Positions 1 to 9,260 of a DNA stretch of 20,340 nucleotides are shown here, piece after piece. The notes beneath the pieces are model-generated. The model was not told the DNA's origin. It searched no databases and worked only from the letters and a program-made list of their open reading frames with translations. How positions within the stretch are numbered: position 1 is the stretch's first letter; every line of letters starts with the position of its first letter. Source of the DNA: Thalassiosira profunda (Eukaryota; Bacillariophyta; Thalassiosirophyceae; Thalassiosirales; Thalassiosiraceae); assembly GCA_036939355.1 (NCBI GenBank), contig JALLAP010000122.1:1-20340 (forward strand), written 5' to 3'. Position numbers and translations under genes: made by a program.

Positions 1-142
1 CGAGGAGGGCGTCGGGCTCCATGGCGAGGGAGCGGGCGAGGGTGAGGGCGGGGGTTGTGCCCGAGGCCAAAGGGCCGGCGATTGGGGCATGCTCCGGCTC
101 GGCTGCAGCACCGTCGGATGGCTCCGAGGATTCGCCCGCCAT
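1..142 (-). CDS. N-terminal fragment of unidentified gene, runs off left edge
   Basis: Reading leftward from an ATG at 142 the frame stays open for 47 codons to the window edge. The product begins MAGESSEPSDGAAAEPEHAP and is rich in Ala, Pro, Glu and Ser, as expected of a disordered N-terminus. The start lies 226 bp from the divergent plus-strand gene at 369, matching the spacing of the other head-to-head pairs here. GC-rich third positions (GCC, CTC, CCC) resemble those of the confident genes. No domain is visible in this short piece, so no function can be given. It could also be a chance open frame in GC-rich DNA. Confidence 0.4.
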   Translation of the reverse strand, partial: MAGESSEPSDGAAAEPEHAPIAGPLASGTTPALTLARSLAMEPDALL

Positions 143-368
143 GGTGCAGTGGGGCTGGTGAGGCGCTAGATAGGGCAACCGCCGTGGCTTTGGCTTTGGC
201 AAGTTTGGGCACAAGAGTCCTATGTACAATACGCCTTATTTTTGTGGACGTCGTAGGTAACTCTGGCCCTCTTCATCTCACACTCACACAAAGCCTCAAC
301 GGCAAAGAAGGAGGCGCTCGCCCTGGAGCTACGGCCGTGTTGTCAAAGGAAGGAGCAGAGCGACGGCG
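143..368. promoter_or_regulatory. Divergent spacer, likely bidirectional promoter
   Basis: This 226-bp spacer separates the putative minus-strand start at 142 from the plus-strand start at 369. I see no TATA box or named element. Its role is inferred only from the head-to-head arrangement. Confidence 0.3.
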
Positions 369-938
369 ATGGCCGCCTCCCGGATGCGCGGCGTATTGGT
401 GCTGCTGGCGCTGCTGAGCACCCTGGCGCCTTCGCCCGCCGCGGCAGGGAACAATGCGGAAGCTCGGTATCTTGTGGATGGGAAGGTGGAGAGGGCGGAG
501 AGGGCGGCTTCGGGCTTCGCTCGTGCCATCGGGGGTGGCGGTGGCGATAACGACGCTGCGATAATGGCTCAGAAATATGCAATCGATGCAGCAGAGGAGG
601 CATATGAGTACACTCTTTTGGAAACAAACACAATACATGAGGTTGCCGGAGACCCCGATGCACCGTATCAATTGCGAGGATCAATGCACCGGCGCCTCGA
701 CCTCGAGGACATGCTCCAGGAGATGGCGAGAAAGAATCCCGAAGAATGGGAAGCCTCCGAGTGGCTGATCATGATCCTCTTCCTCTCCTTCTTCGGATGG
801 CTCGGCTGCTGCCTGTGCTCGCTGTGCTGCTGCGGGCGAGGCGGGGGATCCAACCTGCTGGGGTGGCTGTGCTTCTGGGAGATCTGCTGCCGGGGCGGCG
901 ATGACATCGATCGATGTTGCGACTACGCGTTGGCTTAG
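369..938 (+). CDS. Signal-peptide membrane protein with Cys-rich C-terminal tail, unknown function
   Basis: The 189-residue product starts with a signal peptide (about residues 1-26, hydrophobic core LVLLALLSTLA, likely cleavage after PAAA). A charged, partly helical segment follows (about 30-130, with a GGGGG run near 55-59). Next comes one membrane segment (about 132-155) merging into a striking Cys-rich tail: eleven Cys between 147 and 184, as CC.C, CCC, CC and CC clusters. With the signal peptide removed it looks like a type I membrane protein, with clustered Cys at the membrane face that could be palmitoylated or bind metal. The ATG at 369 has a purine at -3 and G at +4; a second Met at residue 6 would also keep the leader. 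No intron is needed. I do not recognise a named family. Confidence that it is a gene is fairly high; no function is assigned. Confidence 0.7.
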   Translation: MAASRMRGVLVLLALLSTLAPSPAAAGNNAEARYLVDGKVERAERAASGFARAIGGGGGDNDAAIMAQKYAIDAAEEAYEYTLLETNTIHEVAGDPDAPYQLRGSMHRRLDLEDMLQEMARKNPEEWEASEWLIMILFLSFFGWLGCCLCSLCCCGRGGGSNLLGWLCFWEICCRGGDDIDRCCDYALA

Positions 939-1414
939 AGAGTAGAGACTTGTGTTTGCTGTGGATGAGCCGGAGACCCGACATTTATGAGAAGGATTGT
1001 ATCATCTCCAAGAGGGTTCTAAGCTGCGGTCTCAATGTTGTGGCAGCAAGAGCGAATGTGATTTAGAAAGTAGAAGTGTAGGGAACAGTAGGTAGATAGG
1101 CTGAGAGGAGGAGCCAGTGTGTTGTGCTTTCTGAGACGTTGCAAAGAAACGCAGTATAAATGGCGCTATCTTCCTCGTTTTAGGCACCATTCCACCTTTC
1201 AAGTTGCCCATTGCGCCAACAGATAGTTCCCCCATTCTAGGGGTAAAGGTGTGCATATGAATTGTATGCATCCAGTTCGTCCGCGTTGGGTTCGTCTGAT
1301 CACAAAATGTCTCGTCGCACCCCAATCTCCACGCTCTGCCTAACACCGAGTTGCTGCTTCCTAACAAAATCGCTCCGATATGTGCACCTCCGCCCATCTC
1401 TTCAAGCTCATCAT
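939..1414. other. Intergenic stretch, no supportable gene
   Basis: This spacer lies between the stop at 938 and the tentative 3' end of the minus-strand gene near 1415. It is more AT-rich than the flanking coding DNA and presumably carries the 3' UTRs of the two convergent genes. A minus-strand open frame (1032-1397) has no coding character. I saw no tRNA, repeat or regulatory motif I would defend. Confidence 0.5.
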
Positions 1415-1972
1415 CTAGATTTTGAACGGTTCCGGCATGGAGATTGGCCGCAGGGGCGTCGTTTCCTGTTCGGGAGATTTAGCCGGGGTGGTCGGCGGGG
1501 TAGATTTCGGCGTGTTTGTTGCTTTGGGCGCCTGCGGGAGATATCGGAGAAGAGAGGGAGTTAGATGAGTGGATGAACACGCGGCATAATAGAAAGTGGC
1601 TGCACGACCGCCGGAGAAGAGTTAGGCTGGAGCCCTCTTCGTTCAAGGTGCTGCACAGGCGAATCTTGCGCGACCTCCGGCGGAGGTCGGGGATAGCCCG
1701 CAAAGTTGAACCATATGTGTGCCTCAGCGCCATCTGCCGCCCACCCAGCGGCTGGGCGGGCCGCCTGTCCTAAGTATCGTTTGCACTGCACCCACGACAA
1801 CAAGCAGATTCACGAGACGGGGAACACGCAAGACAAGCACAGGATACCGCACGCCGCCGCGCTTCTCGTTCGCACTCACATCCTCGAATGGCCGCCCCGC
1901 GTTGAACATCGCCTCGTCCTCCGCCGACATGCCCCTCGGGCGGCCGCATGAGACCTCGCTCGGTTGCGCCAT
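1415..1972 (-). CDS. Tentative spliced small gene, unknown function
   Basis: An ATG at 1972 opens exon 1 (1972-1880, 31 codons, starting MAQPSEVSCGRPRGMSAED and ending GRPFED). It is followed directly by a strong donor, GTGAGT. A matching acceptor (GGGTGCAG) ends a 94-bp intron at 1786. Exon 2 (from 1785) reads CKRYLGQAARPAAGWAADGA and on through EAHIWFNFAGYP. Left unspliced it ends at a TAA at 1561, giving 105 residues. However, a classic branch, pyrimidine tract and acceptor (CTAACTCCCTCTCTTCTCC ... CCCGCAG) precedes a further open piece, 1531-1415. That piece is Pro/Thr/Lys-rich and would be phase-compatible with a weak GTCGCG donor at 1674. The first two exons are fairly convincing; the 3' end is not settled. 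No domain is recognised. Confidence 0.4.
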
Positions 1973-2357
1973 GGTGGTGGGGTTCATCATCGTTGTGGGT
2001 GTTGCTTTGAGCTCCGTGGTTTTTGTGAGCGTGGAAGTGGGGGCGCTTCTCTCTCGAATCTCTTTCACGCACGACACCTTGGCGGGAGGTGAGTGAAGCA
2101 CTGGATTTCGGGCGTTTCAGATGTCACAGGCCGGCCGGCTCGCGATCTTAATTAACGAACTTCAAGTGCGAAGGTGAATGCCTACTTCCTTCCGTCCGTC
2201 CAAAAGGCCTGAAAAACAACACGTCAGTGCTCTCAGTTTTGACGCTTGCTTTTGTCGGCGTCCCTCTCCGCTTCGCTCCGCCCGCCCAGCCACCGCGCTC
2301 TCACAACTCACAATCCACTCCTCGCACTGAATTGCAACCCCCCTCGCCCTCGCCACG
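1973..2357. promoter_or_regulatory. Divergent spacer upstream of the plastid protein gene
   Basis: This 385-bp spacer lies between the minus-strand ATG at 1972 and the plus-strand ATG at 2358. It holds a GGCCGGCCGG stretch (about 2129-2138) and an 8-bp palindrome TTAATTAA (2148-2155). The last 150 bp, approaching 2358, turn pyrimidine-rich as expected of a 5' UTR. The promoter role is inferred from layout only. Confidence 0.3.
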
Positions 2358-2877
2358 ATGAAGTCCGTCCTCTCCCTGGTCGCCGTCGCCCTCTCGGCGT
2401 CGTCCTCGTCGGCGTTCGTGCCCCCGGCCGCCGCGCCGATGCGGGCGGGCCCCCTGTCAATGGCCAAGCCGACGATGACGCCGGAGTTGGAGGCGGCCAT
2501 TGCCGGCGTGCGGGATGCGGCGTCCGCGTTCGGCGAGGAAACGCAGCACTTTGCCAATGGTGCGTCTATCTAACCGGGTGTGCTGGTGCCTTCGCCGAGG
2601 GGGATCCTCTGGTGATGCGAGATGCTGATGCACCATGCACGTCTTGTGAGCGAAATTGAGTGCCACACTTCTTCCATGCTCACCTCACAATATTCCCTCT
2701 CAATAACTAATTGCAGTGTGGATCGATCGCACCATCGAGGGCAACCAGGAGGGCACGGCTGCCGGACTCTTGGAGGAATGCCTTTTGGACGATGACGAGG
2801 GAAAGTGCGAGCGTTTCTCGAACGCTCTGTCCAAGCTGGATAGCCTCCTTGGCGTTGGTGCCGGAGAGCAGTTCTAA
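2358..2877 (+). CDS. Plastid-targeted small protein with CP12-like layout
   Basis: Two exons, 2358-2559 and 2717-2877, flank a 157-bp intron. The donor is GTGCGT, the acceptor TTGCAG, and a good branch site (TAACTAAT) lies just upstream. Splicing gives 120 residues. Residues 1-19 form a signal peptide ending SSSSA; the following AFVPPAA matches the Phe-centred cleavage motif of bipartite leaders that route proteins through the chloroplast ER into secondary plastids. The mature part (from about residue 40) is acidic and helical, with ELEAAIAGVRDAASAFGEE, then a WIDRTIEG segment, then a Cys pair in LLEECLLDDDEGKCERF. It ends in a Leu-rich helix. An N-terminal helix followed by an acidic C-terminal Cys loop recalls CP12, the redox linker of GAPDH and phosphoribulokinase. 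The canonical CP12 AWD-VEEL core is absent, so that identity is only suggestive. Plastid targeting is more secure than function. Confidence 0.75.
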
Positions 2878-3138
2878 GAGGGCAATCAACAAACTTAGGT
2901 TGGGTATGTACACGGAGGAGAAATGAGGACTGTTGAAGAATGGTAATCTGAGAGGGGGCATCTTTCTGCAAATCTGTTGAAGAAGGGTGCACATCTCGGG
3001 GGAAGGTTGGATTTGGAGAGAAAAGCACTTCCGTTTCTTTCAGCCGCAACTTAATTGACTCGATTCGGGCAGAAGTACGGATTCGAGAGGCATCACTTCG
3101 TCGGAATAAGGCACAATAATCTATCATCGCCCTACACT
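2878..3138. other. Convergent 3' spacer
   Basis: These 261 bp lie between two stop codons facing each other (2877 and 3139). They are relatively AT-rich, fit two 3' UTRs, and hold no coding signal I trust. Confidence 0.4.
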
Positions 3139-6100
3139 CTATCCACCGAATCCCAACTCATACCAAGTCGCATTCTCCTGGTTGCAAGCCTCCTCGAACG
3201 AACGAGTGCCATTCTGGACAGGCTCGGGATATCCCATTGACCAAACACATCGGCACGGCACGGGACGCCCCATCGACCCGCATCGGTAGTTTATCTCACA
3301 AACGGACCTCCACATGGAATGGCATCCAAACAGACTATTCGTTGGGGCAATGCATTGGCCGTTTTGACTGAGGAGGAGAAGAAGGGCACGTGCAGGTGAG
3401 TGAAGCGAAGTACGAAAGAAAGAAGTTGCACTTGATCGATGCTCACAATAGCTGGCTCCTGCCTCCAATTCTAGCGATGTAATCGCGTTCGGGGATGAAA
3501 TTGAAGGTCTGCGAGTTCAACCTGTCCAACTCAACCGGCGGATCCAACGTATCTCTCGATAGGACAGCGCCCAGCCCGGAAATAGCAACAGCGTATGCAT
3601 CCGTCTGAGCTCCGGTGATGATTGCAAGTCCGCCTCCAAGAGATGCTCCAGTGACATGAATGTCGGAGAACTGCCCACCGCCGTACCCTCCCAGCACCCA
3701 GTCAACGAACATGGAAGTGACTTTGTAATAGGCGACACTCGCAATGGCATCGGACTGGACTTTGTTGACAATGGTGACGAGGTCCGGCAGGATCGGATTC
3801 CACACCCAACCAAATGGAGTGAGCCACTTCACGGCCTGGGCAAGACCAGCCGCACTCCAGAGTTGCATGTTCACGAGCCAATCAAACATGGTTTCACTGC
3901 GGGTACAAGATATGCAACGCATGAGAATACACCATCAAAAGAACAGTTCAGAGTGAGATAAAGAGATCTCACCTCCCTCGAATGCTCATCACCGCGTAGC
4001 CAGGGAAGGCCGGGATGCTGAAGAGCTTGAAGAATACTGGAATGGCGGTGGTGCCCGAATCCTCGCGGAACTGAGCAACAAACTCTTCCTCGTCAACCAC
4101 GGCATCCGGCCCGAACCACTTCGTCAGAGTGTAACTGGTGACTTCGCTCGTTTCGTATGCCATTGCACTCAAGAAAGAATAGTCCGCGAGGTCGGAGGTG
4201 GTTTCATCCGGAAACTCAAAGCCTTTGGCGAGCTTGCATGTTGGATAGGCCAGCGTATCTGGCTGCGGCGGGTAATAGAAGTCTTCCACAAGCAGTATGG
4301 GAGGGCGGGGCCCCCGCTCCTGCGGCTGAACATAGTCTGTAGAGTGTTGCGACGCCAGAAAGAGGACGAGAATCGCGACGAAAAAGATGGAGAATATCCA
4401 CGACCACCAGCGTCGACCGGAACTCGTGATGATTCTGCCGATGGCCTCACTCATTCGATACATTGCCTGGTGCGATACCGTTTCGTCTGCCACATCCGAG
4501 ATGGAGCCAAGCTCCGACAACGCGGCATTGGCATCAAAGTAGCGCCACAGGAAGGTGAAACCGCCGAGAACAAAGAAGATCGCAGCCACCGGATAATTGT
4601 GCGTCACCAGCAGGTTGATGAACGGCCACAGGAAAAGGAAGACCACTTCGATGAGAATGCGGGCGTAGCAGTACCACAGCTTCGGCTCGGTGATGCGGAA
4701 GGCCTCCCAGACCTGGAAAATATTCGCTTCGGCGTCGTCATCCGCACCGGCCACCGAATCGTTAACGCCACCGTACAGTTTGTACGTCTCCGATGCATTT
4801 CTGAACATTGGATAGATGCAGCATACAATTAGGATGACGATTGTGGCGATGAGGATCCCTAGACCCATTTCCAACCATACCAGCGCCCCGACGAATAGTA
4901 GCGAGAACAGCGCCCCGCTCGTCATCGTGCACAAAACCGAATACTTGATCTGGTCCGGAGTCAGCGCGGACGGACCCCTTGCAACAACGACGTTGTGACG
5001 CCGACTACCGCCAGAGCACCACATTTGTTGCATGGAAAAGTTGTTCGTGGTCATGAATGGCTGAATGTCTCGCACTTCCTCTGAGCTGTAGATGCGCTCG
5101 GGCGGATCGAGCGTATAAAATGCAAAGCCTGCAATTGCAGTCAAGCGGCTGTAAAGACCAATGGAGGTCTCCTGCGCCTCCCCTTCGAGGCTCGATGCAC
5201 TCTCGCTCCCCGTCACGACGTTGTACCTCACTTTCTTTTTGCCAGCATACCGCGCCGTCTGCGAGACCAGCACGGCCTTCTTTGCGATCGTCCCCAACTT
5301 CCCCCACTGATCTCTCCGTTGCCCTCCCTGCCCCAGATGCAAGAGGTCGCTGTCCGCCCGCATCACCCGCTCTGCCTCCTCCGAGGAGTCGTCTTCGTTG
5401 CAAAAATTCCGCTCCACCAGCCAGAGACACGCCTTGATCTGCTTGATAGTGACAGCCAGCCCCCACGCGCAAAAAGTAATGAGGACAGTAAGCGCCCACA
5501 CACCGGCCGCCAGCCTCCATGGCTCCTCGATCTTCAACATAAGGCCGATAGCAAACATCAATATCGGTACGACGAGAAAGACGAACATGTACAGGATCTC
5601 CACGACGGTGGACCGAAAGAGCGCCGCGCCGTTGTACGTGTCCACGACAAACGCCGATCCCATGGCCATCAAGCTGGCCATTCCATAGAGCATAACGGGG
5701 AAGGCCAGCAACGTGCCGATGATCGCCAGTGAATCGACCTCAGCGTTGCCCGACGTGTACCCGCTGTCGACCGGCAGAGCGATGAAGAGAAAGAGGAGGA
5801 CTTGGAAGCAGAAGACGAAGAGGAAGCCGAGGAAGAGGATGGTGATGAGTGTGTACCCGATCTTGAGGGCGCGGTTGGCGTAGGTGCCCGGAGAAAGACG
5901 CTTCACCAGGACCTTCTCGGGCCTGCCATCGCCATCCTTTCTACGCCCATCCTTGCCACTGTCGCCGCCATTGAAATCTTTGCTGACACCTCCAGGGACG
6001 CGCTGCTGCAGTACGATCTGATCCTGGTCGGTGTCTATCACCCGCAACACGTGGCCGCGAAAGTGCACAGTTGACGTCGGGATGCGCAGCGTGAAATGAG

Positions 6101-6359
6101 ACTCGTATACGCCCTCCGATGCCGCCGCGGCACTCGCCCTGCCGGCCCACACACTGCTGGGGCGCGTCGCCTCGGCCGCCTCGCCGTTGGGGGCGTGGCC
6201 GTTGGTGCGAGATGCAGTTGCAACGACCGGGACGCCGCTTTCGAGGAGGTCGCCGTCCCGCGGCGAGCCGTTGGCGGCGGCAACCCGCGGGCCCTCCGCG
6301 TCGGCGCTATCCCTGCTCACTGCCGCGAGGCTGGGGTCCTGGCCGCCGGCGTTCTCCAT
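3139..6359 (-). CDS. Polytopic membrane protein with C-terminal class 3 lipase domain
   Basis: Three exons read leftward: 6359-3973, 3896-3447 and 3367-3139. They are joined by introns of 76 and 79 bp (donors GTGAGA and GTGAGC, acceptors CGCAG and CTCAG), both phase 2, giving 1021 residues. The start is the ATG at 6359; the open frame runs further upstream but has no earlier ATG. Order: a disordered Ala/Gly/Asp-rich N-terminus (1-160); about four membrane segments (165-310); a charged loop; about four more (roughly 480-620); one near 660-690; then a lipase domain. The lipase starts with ADYSFLSAMAYET and has IRGSETMFDWL, the nucleophile elbow GASLGGG (Ser about 881), Asp in PERDYIARIG (about 934) and His in GCHSMWRSV (about 962). 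The catalytic triad is therefore complete. It probably hydrolyses acyl glycerols or membrane lipids at an internal or plasma membrane; the substrate is unknown. Both introns cut the lipase domain. Confidence 0.9.
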
Positions 6360-6624
6360 TGGCTCCCGCGCCGCCGCGAGCGGTGGTTTATTTGCTGACT
6401 TGCAACTCTTCCTGCTGAACTGACATTTTTGTGTCCAAAGTGCAGATGCACTGTCCGAAACGGTGACTTGCAATGCTGAGGGCGGCCGCGGGGGGCTGTT
6501 CCGGTTTCACCTGCGCCGTCTCTCCTCGCGCTCACCGCGACCTCCTGCTGCCCTCGCTCAGTAGCCGCCGCAGCGTCCTCCTCGTCGGTCTTAGCCACAC
6601 CCAACAGAAGCAGTGACACAAACA
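6360..6624. promoter_or_regulatory. Divergent spacer between lipase and TPR-DnaJ genes
   Basis: This 265-bp spacer separates head-to-head starts at 6359 and 6625. It is GC-rich in its middle part. No specific element is recognised; the bidirectional promoter role is inferred from layout. Confidence 0.3.
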
Positions 6625-9207
6625 ATGGCGTCGGCATCGGTGGCCAACGTATCCTCGGCGGCGTCGATTTCCTCGGCCCGCTCTTGCAAATCAAACGCCC
6701 CAGCGCGATCAAAGCTCTCTGCGGCCTCCCGCACAACTGGCACGGCTGAGTATGCGGGGCTGAAGGACATCATGTACTCCACTGGATACATTGGCGAGGT
6801 GTCCGCCGATGGATCCGTGAGCGGCGCAGCGGCGTCGGTATCCTCGAGGGCCTCGGTATCTTCTCGGCGCTCCTCGTCCTCCCAAGCTTCTGCAAGGGAG
6901 AGCGAGGAATCGAACGGGCTGGCCATGCGGCTGAGGAAGGTGTCAGCCGAGGCGGGCCTTTCCTCGTCGAGCCCCGCGGAAGTATCGTCTATCTCGTCGC
7001 GGCGATCGCCCCATCAATCCTCCTCCACATCTCATGCTTCCGTAGCCTCACCATCGTCCGTGACGTCGAAGTCGTCTCGAACGTCCAAGACCTCGCGCAC
7101 CGTCCCGGCGGCCAACAAACACCTGAATGAGACGCAGTTCTCGGATTCCTCGTCTATCTCGTCTTGTCGGTCGGCGTCGTCATCAAGAAGTGGAAAGAAT
7201 GGAAAGAACGGCAAGCCCACTTCGAGGGGACCGCAGGCGGAGGCTCTGGAGCACCTCGAGTCTGGGAACTACGCCCTCGCGATACGGCTGTTCACGCAAG
7301 CGCTGGCGGGGCATCACCCTCGTACGGACAAGCAGGCGCAACAGGTCGCAGGTTCTCTATATGCCTACCGCGCCGAGGCGTTGTACGAAGTGGGTGCATT
7401 CGAGGCGGCGGCGAGGGATGCCCGGAACGCGTTGGACTGCGAAAGGCTTTCGAGAGATACGACGGCCGGGAAACATCCGTACGCGGCGCCGTCGCACAGT
7501 TTGTTACATCCTGAAAATGATACAGTGTTGCGAATCAGGGCGCAGTGCATCCTGGGATACTCGCTGTTGCGGGGAGGATGCCTCGACGGTGTCTCGAACT
7601 CGTTCGATGGTTGCATTTCTCTGTCCAAGAATGCCTTGGATGATGAGGAGGACCTGCTGGAGAGTGAGCGTGACAGGTCCAGGTCTCACAAAAGGGCGGT
7701 GGAGCTCGTGAAGGACACGCTGGCTATGGCTCAGAAGGGGCAGTCCGAAATGGAGCGGCTCCGATTGCTGCAGGCGAAACTGGACGCGGGGAGCCGTAAG
7801 AAAGAGATAGCCCTCCTCGACGAGGCCCTGGAGATCGCCCCCGCATCAGTCGAGCTGCACGTGCAGAAGGTCCAGTGCGTTTTACACACCTACGGACGCT
7901 AAGTCCCAAGGCTGCAAGGGACGCTGCGTTCCGCTTGCCCAACGAGCTGCTGCCGTACTACCTCCGCGCGTTGCGGCTGGAGGAGCGATACAAGGAGGCG
8001 GTGCTCGCGGGCACTGCCCTGGCAGAGTTCGACGCCGCGTCCAAGGGCGATGATGTCGAAACTTTTGCAGCGAACAAGCGCTTCGATGGAGAGTGGGACA
8101 GGCTCGATCGTACGATCAAGCTCAAGGAGGAGGCGGATGCTTTGTTTCGGGATGGCTACTACGATCGCGCCGTGACGCTTTACGGAGAATGCCTGGCCAT
8201 CGACGGGGGCACGAACGGATCTATTCTGAAGCAGGCGTCGAGCTATCCCGTGGCCGCGCCCAAGTCGAACGACGCGGGAGGCAAGCTCCACGCGGTCCTC
8301 CACTCGAACCGCGCCGCGTGCTTCTCCTCCATGGGGCGGTACGGCGACGCTATTACGGAGTGCTCTCACGCCCTCGAGATTCATAGCATGTATTCTCGAT
8401 CGTTGCTGCGACGGGCGCGGTGCTACACGAAGATCGGATGGAGCGAGCAGGCGCGGGCGGACTTTGATCGGTACGTCACTCTCGCGGAAGCGGCTAGGCA
8501 GTTGCCGTATCCACCACCCAATCAGGGCTCGGCGTGCTATTTCGACATGCCCTCAGAGGTGTCGAGGCAGCAGCTGCGGGCGGTCAAGGACGAGAGAAAC
8601 GCACTGGGGCCTCAACGAGGAAAGACGGGGGGCAAGTGGAACGACTTAATCGCGCACGTGTCAGAGGCGATGTGCTGCAAGCAGAATGTCGAGTTGCAGG
8701 TGGTGACTCAGCCCTCGCATTGGCCAGAGGCGAACGGAAGAGGATGCAGGAGAAGGTCGTGTAGGAGCAGCGATGGCCATGGGAGAAGGGTGTCCTTCAC
8801 CGAGGGTCAATCTCCCCAAAGCTCCTTGCCGGATCCGCCCAACGATTCCCTGATCAAGCCGCGGCCGGCGTTCGATCATCCGCTCGATCCTCCTAGTGCA
8901 GTTGACGTGAGCATTGACTACTACGCGACTCTTGGTCTCGAGCCATCGGCGACAGAGCTGGAAATCAAGCACTCGTATCACAAGGTGAGTGAGCTATTTG
9001 GGCTGATAAGTTGTTGCGATGATCGTATCGTATCAACTCATCACTCTTTGCACGCACACTTCAGCTGGCGCGAGAGTATATCCGGATCGCAATCGCTCCA
9101 CAGACGCCCAGGCTCGTTTTCAGGAGATCAAGCTGGCGCACGCTATTCTAGCGGACAGCAAGAAGAAGAGAGAGTTCGACAGAGCCAGGGCGAGGGTGGA
9201 TCCCTGA
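6625..9207 (+). CDS. TPR-DnaJ co-chaperone (DNAJC7-like layout), frame broken twice
   Basis: The gene starts at the ATG at 6625. A long Ser-rich disordered N-terminus (to about residue 200, with repeated SSIS and SSRAS units) leads into TPR helices (HLESGNYALAIRLFTQAL, YRAEALYEVGAFEAAARDA). The frame then stops at 7902, while the next frame already encodes the continuation (LRTLSPKAARDAAFRLPNE). More TPRs follow (EEADALFRDGYYDRAVTLY, LHSNRAACFSSMGRYGDAI, RRARCYTKIGWSEQARADF), then a J domain (YYATLGLEPSATELEIKHSY). An 80-bp intron (8985-9064, donor GTGAGT, acceptor TTCAG) is followed by LAREY. One base is then missing exactly where the His of HPD belongs, and PDRN and the rest of the J domain continue in another frame to the TGA at 9205-9207. 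TPRs normally bind Hsp70/Hsp90 tails, and the HPD motif triggers Hsp70 ATPase. Whether this is a pseudogene or sequence error cannot be told here. Confidence 0.75.
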
Positions 9208-9260
9208 TGAAGAGGGTGCAGAGTTATGTTTGTTTTATGAACGCCAGAGTCGACGCTAGC

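Noticed and set aside
1032..1397. Minus-strand open frame of 121 codons
   Set aside because: No domain, leader or splice context; composition looks like read-through of non-coding DNA.
1719..2096. Plus-strand open frame of 125 codons with a hydrophobic stretch
   Set aside because: It is antisense to the better supported spliced minus-strand exons, and the hydrophobic part arises from GT-rich promoter DNA.
6360..6473. N-terminal extension of the lipase protein
   Set aside because: The frame is open but begins with TTG and has no ATG before 6359, so it is treated as 5' UTR.
7873..7905. A 29-bp micro-intron joining the two TPR frames
   Set aside because: GT and AG are present by chance, but the length is far below the other introns here and there is no branch or pyrimidine tract.
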